A DNA stretch of 62,426 bases from the NCBI RefSeq assembly GCF_009674685.1, contig NZ_WKJI01000004.1, forward strand, positions 1 through 62,426, written 5' to 3'. The notes under the pieces were generated by a model that searched no databases, was not told where the DNA came from, and saw only the letters and a program-made list of their open reading frames with translations. Positions 27,090-36,219 of the stretch are shown piece after piece. A program made the translations under genes and the position numbers. Position 1 is the first letter of the stretch. The number at the start of each line of letters is the position of its first letter. This DNA comes from Pedobacter puniceum. Lineage in GTDB: Bacteria; Bacteroidota; Bacteroidia; Sphingobacteriales; Sphingobacteriaceae.

Positions 27090-27815
27090 TTATTTAAAAT
27101 CAGGGTTTTGTTTAATCTCTCTGATGTGATTTACCAATTCCATAATCTCAAAAGCATCATCAATATTAAAATTACCACTTTTGGTTCTTCTAAGTTTACT
27201 TAAATAAGCGCCGTTATTTAGTTTTTTACCAAAATCATGAGCCAGAGAACGTATATACGTTCCTTTACTACAAACCACTCTAAAATCTATTTCAGGAAGT
27301 TCTATTCTAGTAATTTCAAACTCAGAAATGGTAACTTTTCTTGACTTTAGTTCAACATCTTCACCTCTTCTTGCTTTCATGTAAAGCCTTTCACCATCTA
27401 CTTTAATGGCAGAATGTGCTGGTGGAAATTGGTCTAGTTCGCCAATAAAATGTTTGGTATTGTCTTTTATAGCATCTTCTGTAAGTGCAGAAGTATCAAA
27501 ATGTTGGTCAACCTCTGTTTCTAAATCATAAGAAGGAGTAGTAGCTCCAACAGTTATAGTGCCTGTATATTCTTTCTCCTCGGCCTGATAAGTGTCTATT
27601 TGTTTGGTGAGTTTTCCTGTACAAATGATTAATAAACCTGTAGCTAATGGGTCTAAAGTACCTGCATGACCAACTTTTAATTTTAAGGGCTTAAAGGAAT
27701 TACGCAGTTTACCTACTACATCGAAAGATGTCCATTTATAAGGCTTATTAATCAATAAAACTTCGCCTGCAGTAAAATTAAAATCTGGGAATTTCTTTTC
27801 TTGAACTTCTTCCAT
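27090..27815 (-). CDS. truB: tRNA pseudouridine(55) synthase
   Basis: Forms pseudouridine at position 55 of the tRNA T-loop. 241 residues. The catalytic Asp55 is in GHAGTLDPLATG; KPYKWTSFDVV precedes it, and CSKGTYIRSLAHD lies in the C-terminal part. The start overlaps the uppP stop by one base, so the two are coupled. TruB next to ribF is a common bacterial arrangement. Confidence 0.97.
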   Translation of the reverse strand: MEEVQEKKFPDFNFTAGEVLLINKPYKWTSFDVVGKLRNSFKPLKLKVGHAGTLDPLATGLLIICTGKLTKQIDTYQAEEKEYTGTITVGATTPSYDLETEVDQHFDTSALTEDAIKDNTKHFIGELDQFPPAHSAIKVDGERLYMKARRGEDVELKSRKVTISEFEITRIELPEIDFRVVCSKGTYIRSLAHDFGKKLNNGAYLSKLRRTKSGNFNIDDAFEIMELVNHIREIKQNPDFK

Positions 27816-28609
27816 TACATCACTTGTAGGTTGGCTCCGCTTAATATAAAAGCAATTAATATGGCTCCAACTATAATTCTGTATATTCCAAATACTTTAA
27901 AGCCATGCCTGCTTAAATAACCTATAAAACTTTTTATGGCAATTAATGCTACTACAAAACCAACTATGTTGCCAATTAAAAGTAAGTTTAATTCCTCGGT
28001 GGTAATGGTATTGCCGTCTTTATAGAAATCGAATAGTTTTTTTGCTGTTGCTGCAAACATGGTAGGCACAGCTAAAAAGAAAGAAAATTCTGCAGCTGCT
28101 TTTCTACTCAATTTTTGTGTCATCCCACCTATAATACTAGCCGCCGACCTAGAAACGCCAGGTATCATCGCAATACATTGAAACAAGCCTATTTTAAAAG
28201 CTGTTGGATAGTTAATAGCATCAGAATCATCTATATTTCCATCTTTAAACCATTTATCAACAAATAGTAAGATAACACCTCCTACCAATAAAGAAATGGC
28301 TACCGTAAGTGGGCTTTCTAATAATTCGTCTATTTTATCGCTAAAAAGAACACCAAAAATAATGGCTGGTATAAAGGCTACTAATAGTTTGAAATAGAAC
28401 TCTATAGATCTAAAAAATCTTTTAAAATAAAGTACAAAAACCGATAGAATAGTACCTAATTGTATGGCAACGGTAAATAGTTTAACAAAGTTATTTGATT
28501 GTATGCCCATTAAAGAAGAGGCAATAATCATGTGGCCAGTAGAAGAAACTGGTAAAAACTCTGTTAAACCTTCTATAATGGCTAAAATAATAGCTTCTAA
28601 AAGATTCAT
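27815..28609 (-). CDS. uppP: Undecaprenyl-diphosphatase
   Basis: Integral membrane phosphatase that recycles undecaprenyl pyrophosphate for cell-wall synthesis; family also called BacA, linked to bacitracin resistance. 264 residues, about seven to eight helices. The active-site blocks are [15 protein letters not shown] (residues ~14-28) and [13 protein letters not shown] (~155). It sits in an ftsX-DUF3098-uppP-truB-ribF array with 1-base overlaps. Confidence 0.97.
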   Translation of the reverse strand: MNLLEAIILAIIEGLTEFLPVSSTGHMIIASSLMGIQSNNFVKLFTVAIQLGTILSVFVLYFKRFFRSIEFYFKLLVAFIPAIIFGVLFSDKIDELLESPLTVAISLLVGGVILLFVDKWFKDGNIDDSDAINYPTAFKIGLFQCIAMIPGVSRSAASIIGGMTQKLSRKAAAEFSFFLAVPTMFAATAKKLFDFYKDGNTITTEELNLLLIGNIVGFVVALIAIKSFIGYLSRHGFKVFGIYRIIVGAILIAFILSGANLQVM

Positions 28610-28845
28610 TAATGAGATTTAGGTGTTGATTTTTTTAAGATAGCATAAAAGCCTAAAGCAAAGCCAGCTAAAACCACAATAGGTGCTAAAACAGTTTTTC
28701 TAAAATCGTAAATATCTTTATCGCCTGTCATTAAAGCAAAACCAATTATTACGATAGCAATACTAATCACCAAAAACTGATAATTGCTTTTACCAAAAAC
28801 AAATTGAACTTTATTTTCTGGAGTTGATGTTGGTTTTTGAGACAT
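28609..28845 (-). CDS. DUF3098 small membrane protein
   Basis: 78 residues with two transmembrane helices (about 20-40 and 52-70), preceded by a polar N-terminus. The pattern FALMTGD between helices and its place between ftsX and uppP match DUF3098, a Bacteroidota-specific family of unknown function. The one-base overlap with uppP suggests coupled expression and perhaps a role near cell-wall lipid recycling or division. Confidence 0.85.
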   Translation of the reverse strand: MSQKPTSTPENKVQFVFGKSNYQFLVISIAIVIIGFALMTGDKDIYDFRKTVLAPIVVLAGFALGFYAILKKSTPKSH

Positions 28846-28848
28846 GGT

Positions 28849-29727
28849 TTATCTGTATAAATCGTAAATTTTTAATTTCAAATATTTTGTAACAGCGAAG
28901 TAAGTACTTAAGCAAGATATAAAGATACCAACGCCAATTACAGCTATAAATACAACTGCAAACTCATAATAATTTTCTAATATTACCAGTTCAGGAATTT
29001 GCTGTTGTGCAAAATATAAAGTTAAAAGCAACAAAATAATGGCTATTAAACCGGCAATTAAGCCGTGTAAAAAGCCATATACTAAAAAAGGTTTTCTTAT
29101 AAAACTTCTTGTGGCACCTACCAGCTGCATACTTTTTATTAAGAAACGTTGCGAGTAGATGGCTAGTCTTATAGTATTATTAATTAATGCAATAGCAATA
29201 ATTAAAAGTACAGCACCAAATCCAAAAATCACTAATGAAATAGTTCTGATATTTTGGTTAATCATATCTACCAAAGATTTTTGATACCTCACTTCATTAA
29301 TCATCGGATTTTTTTGAAGCTGTTTACTTAAAATCTCAATACTTTGATTATTTGCATATTCTGCTTTTAAATAAACATCAATAGAAGAAAGTAAAGGATT
29401 ATAGCCCAAAAACTTAATAAAATCTTCACCTAAATCTTTAGTAAGGTTTACAGCAGCTGTTTCTTTACTCACATATTGTGTAGATTTTACATAACCATTT
29501 GCTTCTATTTGTTTTTGTAGAGCTAAAATATCAACTTCTTTTGTGCCCTCGTTAATTACCAAGTTAAGCACAATGTTTTCTTTAACGTAGTTTGATAAAT
29601 TTTTACCATGTACCAGAATTAAACCTAGTAAACCTACCATTAATAACACTAAAGAAATGCTTATAACGGTTGAGATATAAATGGTTTTGGTTTTTTTTGA
29701 TGCTCTGCTATCTTCAAATTCTTCCAT
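28849..29727 (-). CDS. ftsX: Cell-division permease FtsX
   Basis: 292 residues. An N-terminal transmembrane helix (~20-42), a periplasmic domain (~45-165) and three C-terminal helices in the MacB/FtsX permease fold (with LVGATRSFIRKPFLVYGFLHG). FtsX works with the ATPase FtsE to activate peptidoglycan hydrolases at the septum. ftsE is not adjacent, as is usual in Bacteroidota. It heads the minus-strand operon and is divergent from leuS. Confidence 0.93.
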   Translation of the reverse strand: MEEFEDSRASKKTKTIYISTVISISLVLLMVGLLGLILVHGKNLSNYVKENIVLNLVINEGTKEVDILALQKQIEANGYVKSTQYVSKETAAVNLTKDLGEDFIKFLGYNPLLSSIDVYLKAEYANNQSIEILSKQLQKNPMINEVRYQKSLVDMINQNIRTISLVIFGFGAVLLIIAIALINNTIRLAIYSQRFLIKSMQLVGATRSFIRKPFLVYGFLHGLIAGLIAIILLLLTLYFAQQQIPELVILENYYEFAVVFIAVIGVGIFISCLSTYFAVTKYLKLKIYDLYR

Positions 29728-29748
29728 AAAAACTGACGATTATTTCTG

Positions 29749-29756
29749 CGAAAATA
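29749..29756 (-). promoter_or_regulatory. Putative ftsX -7 element
   Basis: On the minus strand this reads TATTTTCG, one base from TAnnTTTG, and ends 21 bases before the ftsX ATG. The same octamer lies at the matching place before leuS. Confidence 0.4.
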
Positions 29757-29913
29757 AGAAACCTTAGTCTAAAATAAGCATGATTACTTGTAAACTGTAG
29801 AATTTAACATTTTTTGGCTTTTAAAATATTTAAATAACGTTTTTGTTTCTTGATATTTTATAAACTCAACATCTTAAAATAAATAAAACCCTAAAGCCTA
29901 TACATTAATTTTT

Positions 29914-29921
29914 TATTTTCG
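29914..29921 (+). promoter_or_regulatory. Putative leuS -7 element
   Basis: TATTTTCG followed by CAC, 20 bases before the leuS ATG. It is one base off the TAnnTTTG consensus and identical to the ftsX box on the other strand. Confidence 0.4.
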
Positions 29922-29941
29922 CACAAATAAAGAATTGCGAA

Positions 29942-32900
29942 ATGGATTATCAATTTAAAAGTATAGAAGCTAAGTGGCAAAATTTCTGGGCTCAAAACCA
30001 AACTTATAAAGTAGAAACCGATACCACCAAACCCAAATATTATGTCTTAGATATGTTCCCTTATCCATCTGGTGCAGGTTTACATGTTGGGCATCCACTG
30101 GGTTATATAGCTTCTGATATTTTTGCTCGTTATAAAAGATTAAAAGGCTTTAACGTTTTGCACCCTATGGGTTATGATTCTTTTGGTTTACCAGCAGAAC
30201 AATATGCCATACAAACGGGGCAACACCCGGCAATTACCACAGAGGCTAACATTAAAAGATATCGTGAGCAATTAGATAATCTAGGCTTTTCTTTTGATTG
30301 GAGTAAAGAAGTGCGTACCAGCTCTCCTGATTATTATAAATGGACGCAGTGGATTTTTATGCAATTGTTTAACGCTTGGTATAATAAATCTACTGATAAG
30401 GCAGAGCATATTTCTACGTTAATACATCATTTAGAAACACAAGGAACTGCTAATTTAAATACCGTTTCTGATGATGATACACAAAAACTTTTACCAACAG
30501 ATTGGGCTGCTTTTTCTGAAGAAGAGAAACAAGCAGAATTGCTAAAATACCGTTTAACCTTTTTAAAAGAAAGTACTGTTAATTGGTGCCCGGCTTTAGG
30601 TACCGTATTAGCTAATGATGAAGTTAAAGATGGATTTTCTGAGCGTGGTGGCCACCCTGTAGAGCAAAAGAAAATGATGCAGTGGAGTATGCGTATTACC
30701 GCTTACGCTGAGAGATTGCTACAAGGTTTAAATGATATAGATTGGCCAGAGCCTCTAAAAGAAATGCAGCGCAACTGGATAGGGAAGAGTGTTGGAGCGA
30801 TGGTGAAATTTAGTCTGGAAAGACCGACGTCCGAGGTCGGAAGCCAGGACTCTTCGGACCTCCGTCTGCGGACTTCGGACTTGATTGAAGTTTTCACAAC
30901 CCGTGTAGATACCATCTTTGGTGTTTCATTCTTGGTGTTAGCTCCAGAGCATGAATTGGTAGCGCAAATTACTACGGCTGCACAAAAAGCAGAAATTGAA
31001 GCTTATATTGCTCAAACCAAAAAGAAATCAGAATTAGATCGTATGGCCGATACTAAAACGGTTTCAGGAGCTTTTACAGGAGCTTATGCCATCAACCCGG
31101 TTGATGGTGCCAGAGTGCCAATTTGGATAGCTGATTACGTATTAGCAGGTTATGGTACAGGTGCTGTTATGGCTGTTCCTTCCGGAGACCAGCGTGATTA
31201 TTTATTTGCACAGCAGTACAATTTGCCAATCATCCAAATCTTAGATGCACAGCAAATGGAAAACGAGGCCGATCCAACTAAAGAAGGTCAGTATGTTAAT
31301 TCAGGATTTATCAACGGCTTAAACTATAAAGAGGCAACAGCTAAAGTTATTGCATTTTTAGAGCAAGAAGGTATGGGGTACGCAAAAATAAATTACCGTA
31401 TGCGTGATGCTATTTTTGGTCGCCAGCGTTATTGGGGAGAGCCTGTTCCTGTTTATTTTAAAAATGGCCTACCATACTTAATAGATGAAAGCGAATTGCC
31501 ATTGATGCTGCCAGAAGTTGATAAATACTTGCCTACAGAATCTGGTGAACCACCGCTAGGAAGAGCCAAAGACTGGAAATATAAAGACGAATACGAGTAC
31601 GAATTAAGTACCATGCCAGGTTGGGCAGGTAGTAGTTGGTATTGGTATCGTTATATGGATGCAAAAAATGAAAACGCTTTCGCTGATAAAGATAAAATAG
31701 CTTATTGGAAAGATGTTGATTTATACATAGGTGGTTCTGAGCATGCTACAGGACACTTATTATATAGCCGTTTTTGGAATAAATTCTTAAAAGATTTAGG
31801 CTATGTAACAGAAGAAGAACCTTTCAAAAAATTGATTAACCAGGGGATGATTCAGGGAAGGTCTAATTTTGTTTATAGGATTAACAATCTTTCTACAACT
31901 GGTTTTGGGGATAAATTTGATGATGACTTATTCAACAGGAATCTAAAAAGAATATTTATTTCTTATAATCAGTTTAATCTTTTAATGCAGTTTTTTAAAC
32001 ATAATGATGCTTATTTAACATTTACTGCGAACACAATTTCCTTAGGTTTCAAGGATATAGTTATTACTGAAAGTACTAAGTTTTTGTACGATTTTAAAGA
32101 TGTTCTATTTAAAGTGGCTGTGGAAGGAACACAAACAATAACTATATCAAAAGATTCATTTGTAGACCTTCACGTTGATGTCAATATCGTAAACAATGAC
32201 ATATTAGATACTGAAAAATTCAAAGCATCAAGACCTGAGTATAAAGATGCTGTCTTTATTTTTGAGGATGGAACCAACTCCCTCTCCTTTGGAGAGGGCA
32301 GGGGTGAGGCTAAATACATTTGCGGGGCTGAAGTAGAAAAAATGTCTAAATCCAAATTCAACGTGGTTAACCCTGATGATTTAACAGAACGTTACGGAGC
32401 AGACACCCTACGCATGTACGAAATGTTCTTAGGCCCTCTAGAGCAAAGCAAACCATGGAATACCAATGGTATAGAAGGTGTATTTAAGTTTTTAAGAAAG
32501 TTTTGGAAATTGTTTCATGATGATGCTTTCAATTTTGTAGTTTCTGACGAAGCACCAAACAAAGCCGAGTTAAAAGCTTTACATAAAATCATCAAAAAGG
32601 TAGAAGAAGATATAGAACGTTTTTCTTTCAATACCTCGGTTTCTAGTTTTATGATTGCGGTTAATGAGTTAACCGATTTAAAATGTAACAAAAGAGCTAT
32701 CCTTCAAGATTTAGTTTTGCTGTTGCACCCTTATGCACCACATGTTACAGAAGAACTTTGGGCTTTATTGGGAAATGCAGAAGGAACAATTTCTTATGCA
32801 AACTTCCCTAAATTTAATCCGGAGTATTTGGTAGAGAATGATTTTAATTATCCTATTTCTATAAATGGTAAAACCAGAACTAATTTAAGCTTCCCATTAA

Positions 32901-33025
32901 GTATGGAGCCGGCAGACATAGAGAAAGAAGTTTTAGCAAACGAAGCTGTTCAAAAATATTTAGAAGGGAAATCCCCTAAAAAGGTGATAATAGTAAAAGG
33001 AAGAATTGTTAATATTGTAGTTTAG
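29942..33025 (+). CDS. leuS: Leucyl-tRNA synthetase with three insertions
   Basis: Charges tRNA-Leu. 1027 residues, roughly 90-100 longer than I expect for Bacteroidota LeuRS. The class I motifs are intact: HVGH in [16 protein letters not shown] and KMSKS in [16 protein letters not shown]; the editing domain carries [12 protein letters not shown]. Three additions stand out: residues ~293-314, encoded by a palindromic repeat; ~648-741, a long spacer between GRSNFVYR and LHVDVNIV that is normally about 20-25 residues; and ~778-790, encoded by another stem-loop word. The reading frame is kept through all three, so the gene is probably functional. Upstream box at 29914. Confidence 0.95.
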   Translation: MDYQFKSIEAKWQNFWAQNQTYKVETDTTKPKYYVLDMFPYPSGAGLHVGHPLGYIASDIFARYKRLKGFNVLHPMGYDSFGLPAEQYAIQTGQHPAITTEANIKRYREQLDNLGFSFDWSKEVRTSSPDYYKWTQWIFMQLFNAWYNKSTDKAEHISTLIHHLETQGTANLNTVSDDDTQKLLPTDWAAFSEEEKQAELLKYRLTFLKESTVNWCPALGTVLANDEVKDGFSERGGHPVEQKKMMQWSMRITAYAERLLQGLNDIDWPEPLKEMQRNWIGKSVGAMVKFSLERPTSEVGSQDSSDLRLRTSDLIEVFTTRVDTIFGVSFLVLAPEHELVAQITTAAQKAEIEAYIAQTKKKSELDRMADTKTVSGAFTGAYAINPVDGARVPIWIADYVLAGYGTGAVMAVPSGDQRDYLFAQQYNLPIIQILDAQQMENEADPTKEGQYVNSGFINGLNYKEATAKVIAFLEQEGMGYAKINYRMRDAIFGRQRYWGEPVPVYFKNGLPYLIDESELPLMLPEVDKYLPTESGEPPLGRAKDWKYKDEYEYELSTMPGWAGSSWYWYRYMDAKNENAFADKDKIAYWKDVDLYIGGSEHATGHLLYSRFWNKFLKDLGYVTEEEPFKKLINQGMIQGRSNFVYRINNLSTTGFGDKFDDDLFNRNLKRIFISYNQFNLLMQFFKHNDAYLTFTANTISLGFKDIVITESTKFLYDFKDVLFKVAVEGTQTITISKDSFVDLHVDVNIVNNDILDTEKFKASRPEYKDAVFIFEDGTNSLSFGEGRGEAKYICGAEVEKMSKSKFNVVNPDDLTERYGADTLRMYEMFLGPLEQSKPWNTNGIEGVFKFLRKFWKLFHDDAFNFVVSDEAPNKAELKALHKIIKKVEEDIERFSFNTSVSSFMIAVNELTDLKCNKRAILQDLVLLLHPYAPHVTEELWALLGNAEGTISYANFPKFNPEYLVENDFNYPISINGKTRTNLSFPLSMEPADIEKEVLANEAVQKYLEGKSPKKVIIVKGRIVNIVV
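30821..30882. repeat. Palindromic repeat inserted in frame in leuS (editing-domain entry)
   Basis: GC-rich 62-base segment in AT-rich surroundings. An inverted repeat, GAGGTCGGAAG (30833-30843) and CTTCGGACCTC (30852-30862), matches at 10 of 11 positions. The words GACCGACGTCCGA and GACTTCGGACTT are relatives of the intergenic word at 13497. It adds about 21 residues between MVKFSLE and [12 protein letters not shown]. Confidence 0.82.
32276..32310. repeat. Stem-loop repeat inserted in frame in leuS (before KMSKS)
   Basis: Perfect 8-bp stem CCCTCTCC (32280-32287) and GGAGAGGG (32291-32298) around TTT, followed by CAGGGGTGAGG. I know this word as a widespread intergenic repeat in bacterial genomes. 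Here it is translated as [12 protein letters not shown] between the conserved FEDG and [11 protein letters not shown]. Confidence 0.85.
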
Positions 33026-33099
33026 AATTAAATAATTAAAACCGTAAATACTATCTTTACGTAACAATCTATACTAAACAAATTAACAACCCAAAAACT

Positions 33100-33531
33100 A
33101 TGAAAAATTTAATTTTTATTTTATTTGTACTGCTATGTGCTAATTTCTCAAATGCGGCTTCTTTTGATGATAAAAAATCAGATATAGTAATAGAGAATGA
33201 TGAAATCAAAGCAAAAGACAAGGTTTTAGGAAAAATTAAAGCAGATGAAAAGGAGATAGTTGCTGCAAAGTCTAAAATCAAAAATTATATAGTTTCTATT
33301 TACAACAAAAAGGGAGCTTTAATTGCTACTTACGATGTTAAATCTGTACTAAAGCAGTCGAAAAAAGATCGTAGTATATTAGAAGCATCATTAAAAACCT
33401 ATAAAGATAACGTTACCCATACAGGGTCTAACTTTTTAGATTTTAATAGTAACGTAGCAGATAAAGTAGATCAAACAGCACCACAATTCTCAAGAGTTAT
33501 TGAATATTTAATTCAAAACAAATACATGTAA
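33100..33531 (+). CDS. Secreted hypothetical protein
   Basis: 143 residues. A clear Sec signal peptide (MKNLIFILFVLLCANFSNA, cut before ASFDD) is followed by a lysine-rich, mostly helical domain (KADEKEIVAAKSKI...) with no recognised motif. Periplasmic location is likely. It is a single gene between leuS and a large terminator. Not recognised. Confidence 0.75.
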   Translation: MKNLIFILFVLLCANFSNAASFDDKKSDIVIENDEIKAKDKVLGKIKADEKEIVAAKSKIKNYIVSIYNKKGALIATYDVKSVLKQSKKDRSILEASLKTYKDNVTHTGSNFLDFNSNVADKVDQTAPQFSRVIEYLIQNKYM

Positions 33532-33557
33532 TTCTCTTTTTTAAAGAGAGGTTTGGT

Positions 33558-33617
33558 AAAGTAAGTGTTACAGGAGAAAATAATTTCTTCACTCCTGTAA
33601 CATTTACTTTTTTTTTG
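33558..33617 (+). terminator. Strong rho-independent terminator
   Basis: A 19-bp stem with one G-U pair (33558-33576 with 33592-33610, core TGTTACAGGAG) is followed by a run of T. It ends the 33100-33531 gene. A smaller CTCTTTT/AAAGAGAG hairpin precedes it at about 33535-33550. Confidence 0.88.
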
Positions 33618-33621
33618 CTTC

Positions 33622-33629
33622 TAACTTTG
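33622..33629 (+). promoter_or_regulatory. Putative -7 element of the outer-membrane receptor gene
   Basis: TAACTTTG matches TAnnTTTG and lies 20 bases before the ATG at 33650, just behind the terminator of the preceding gene. Confidence 0.45.
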
Positions 33630-33649
33630 CAAACACAACAAAACAAGGG

Positions 33650-36130
33650 ATGAAATATTTATACTTATTATTAGTTGTTTTTATATCAACTAAAACATTT
33701 GCTCAAATGCCTATGGGAGCAGGTGGCGGGTCAAGTGCCATTATCGGAAAAATATCAGGTACAGTAATAGATTCAATAACAAACAAGCCAGTAGATTATG
33801 CAACTATCGCACTATCAAAAAGTCAGCAAACAAAATCAACCAATGGCTCTTTGGCAGATGATAAAGGCGCTTTCAAAATAGAGAAAATAATACCCGGTAA
33901 ATACAGAATCACCGTTTCTTTTATTGGTTATCAAACCAAAATTATAGATCCTGTAACAACAACCAATAGTAAGCCAGATATTAATTTAGGCACCATCAAG
34001 TTGTCGCCTAACGCAAAGCTTTTAAACGAAGTTGTTGTAGAAGGACAAACATCTATAGTAGAAAACAAGATAGATAAACTGGTTTATAATGCAGAGAAAG
34101 ATGTAGCTATTGCTGGCGGTAATGCTACAGATGTTTTACGTAAAGTACCACTTTTATCAGTTGATTATGATGGTAATGTATCTTTAAGAGGAAGCTCAAA
34201 CATCAGGGTGTTAATTAATGGTAAACCATCAGGTACAATGGCAGGTAACATAGCTGATGCTTTAAAAGCAATTCCTGCAGATCAAATTAAAAACGTAGAA
34301 GTCATTACATCACCATCAGCCAAATACGATGCTGAGGGTACATCAGGGATTATCAATATCATCACCAAAAAGAATAACCTAGAAGGCATGAGCGGTTCTG
34401 TAAATGCAGGTGTTGGTATTCGCCAAAACAGTGGAAACTTAAATCTAAATCTTAAAAAGAGTAGGTTAACTGTAACTGCAAATGGAGGAGGTTATTATTC
34501 TTGGCCACAAACTTCTATCCTAGATTTCAACAGAATTAATAACAATGGAGATTTTAATTTACAAAACGGTAGAAGTACTACTGAGCGTTTAGCTACCAAT
34601 GGCTCTATTGGTGCCGATTATGATTTTAATAAATATAATTCGGTTAGCTCTACCCTTAAATTAAATTGGTTTCAGTTTGGTGTTGATGGTTTTAACGATA
34701 ATAAAAACTCTTTTGGAGGAGTACAACAAGCTTTTACCAGAGTAACTAATAATAAAAATAGGGTTACAGGTTATGATTGGAATAACGATTATACCCACAA
34801 ATTCAAAAAAGAAGGACAAGAAATTTCATTAGCTTGGCAGCTAACTCAAAGTAATTTGGTTAATGATTATGATTCTTATTTTTCTACCGTAGCTCGCCAA
34901 GAAATTGGTACAAGTGATGCTATCAATAAAGAATCTACCTTTCAGTTAGATTATACCCATCCTTTCAAAAAAATAGTTTGGGAAACAGGTGTTAAAGCTA
35001 TTCTAAGAGATATTACTAATGATTCTGGTGTAGATAGTGCGGATTTATCAGGAGGTAATAGAATCCCAGTAGATGGAAGAAACTTTATTTATGATTACAA
35101 TCAAGATGTGCTTTCTGCTTACACCACCTTTGGATTTACCTTAGCTAAAAAGTATGGTGTAAAAGTAGGAGGTAGATATGAGTTTACAGATATTAATGGT
35201 TTTGCAACCGGAACTGCAGCTTTTACACCTTTTACTAATGATTATGGTAATTTTGTGCCGAGCTTTGTGGTTTCAAGAACGTTCAAAAATTTTCAAACAG
35301 TAAAATTTAGCTATAATAAACGTTTACAAAGACCTAGTGTGTTTTTCTTAAACCCATTCTTAAATTCGGCCGATTTTTACAATCAATCTCAAGGTAATCC
35401 GCTTTTAGGGCCAGAGTTGGCAGATAATTTTGAGATTAATTACTCAACATTTGTTAAAACAACTATCATTAATGCTTCTATTTACTATAGGGCTACTAAA
35501 GATATTATTGAGAGTATTATTACTAACAGATCCGTAGACGGAAAGAACATTTCTTTTACTACTTATGATAATGTTGGTAGAAATAACTCTGTAGGATTTA
35601 ACTTTTTTGGTTCTGTTAATCCAACAAAAAAACTTACACTAAGAGGTAATTTCAATATTTATACTTACGATATTAACTTATCAGCAGCTAGTGCAAATAT
35701 ATCAGCCATAGAGGATAAAGTTTATTTGATGTACAATGGTTTCTTAAGTGCAACTTATACCATGCCTAAGGGGTTAACTTTCGAGACTTTCTTAATTACC
35801 AATTCTCCTAGAAGAACTTTTCAAGGTAGAAATCCATCATTTAATATGTGGAATCTAGGCCTTAAGAAAGAGCTCTTTAATAAAAAAGGAAGTATTGGCT
35901 TAAATGTGATAGATCCATTTAATAATCGCAAGAATTTTGAATCTGAGATTAGAAACCCGGCATTTATACAGTCTAACAACTTCTCCATACCTTTCCGTTC
36001 TGTTGGTGTTAACTTCAGTTGGAGATTTGGAAGTTTAAAGGTTAATCAAAATCCTAAAAAAGGTGTTAAAAATGACGACTTAAAACAAGGTGATGGCGGA
36101 GGCCAAGCGGGTGGAGGTATGGGAAACTAA
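33650..36130 (+). CDS. TonB-dependent-receptor-like outer-membrane beta-barrel protein
   Basis: 826 residues. Signal peptide MKYLYLLLVVFISTKTFAQ, then a carboxypeptidase-regulatory-like beta-sandwich (~30-118: GKISGTVIDSITNKPVDYATIAL). A plug domain follows (~125-240, VLRKVPLLSVDYDGNVSLRGSSNIRVLINGKP), then a long beta-barrel ending in alternating aromatic strands (NFSWRFGSLKVNQNPKKG) and a Gly/Gln-rich tail. This order is the Bacteroidota 'outer membrane beta-barrel' receptor family; no SusD partner follows, so the substrate is unknown. The barrel does not end at the terminal Phe because of the ~30-residue polar tail. Confidence 0.9.
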   Translation: MKYLYLLLVVFISTKTFAQMPMGAGGGSSAIIGKISGTVIDSITNKPVDYATIALSKSQQTKSTNGSLADDKGAFKIEKIIPGKYRITVSFIGYQTKIIDPVTTTNSKPDINLGTIKLSPNAKLLNEVVVEGQTSIVENKIDKLVYNAEKDVAIAGGNATDVLRKVPLLSVDYDGNVSLRGSSNIRVLINGKPSGTMAGNIADALKAIPADQIKNVEVITSPSAKYDAEGTSGIINIITKKNNLEGMSGSVNAGVGIRQNSGNLNLNLKKSRLTVTANGGGYYSWPQTSILDFNRINNNGDFNLQNGRSTTERLATNGSIGADYDFNKYNSVSSTLKLNWFQFGVDGFNDNKNSFGGVQQAFTRVTNNKNRVTGYDWNNDYTHKFKKEGQEISLAWQLTQSNLVNDYDSYFSTVARQEIGTSDAINKESTFQLDYTHPFKKIVWETGVKAILRDITNDSGVDSADLSGGNRIPVDGRNFIYDYNQDVLSAYTTFGFTLAKKYGVKVGGRYEFTDINGFATGTAAFTPFTNDYGNFVPSFVVSRTFKNFQTVKFSYNKRLQRPSVFFLNPFLNSADFYNQSQGNPLLGPELADNFEINYSTFVKTTIINASIYYRATKDIIESIITNRSVDGKNISFTTYDNVGRNNSVGFNFFGSVNPTKKLTLRGNFNIYTYDINLSAASANISAIEDKVYLMYNGFLSATYTMPKGLTFETFLITNSPRRTFQGRNPSFNMWNLGLKKELFNKKGSIGLNVIDPFNNRKNFESEIRNPAFIQSNNFSIPFRSVGVNFSWRFGSLKVNQNPKKGVKNDDLKQGDGGGQAGGGMGN

Positions 36131-36150
36131 AACCATTAATAAAACAATTT

Positions 36151-36189
36151 AAAACAGGGATAAATCGGATAGGTTTATCCCTGTTTTGA
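36151..36189 (+). terminator. Terminator after the receptor gene
   Basis: A perfect 14-bp inverted repeat (AAAACAGGGATAAA at 36151-36164, complement at 36174-36187) with a 9-base loop. The next gene's -7 box begins only 9 bases after it. Confidence 0.85.
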
Positions 36190-36195
36190 TTTTAC

Positions 36196-36203
36196 TATCT
36201 TTG
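36196..36203 (+). promoter_or_regulatory. Putative -7 element of the BtuF-like gene
   Basis: TATCTTTG matches TAnnTTTG; 16 bases upstream of ATG 36220. Confidence 0.45.
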
Positions 36204-36219
36204 CGGAAATTTGATATTC

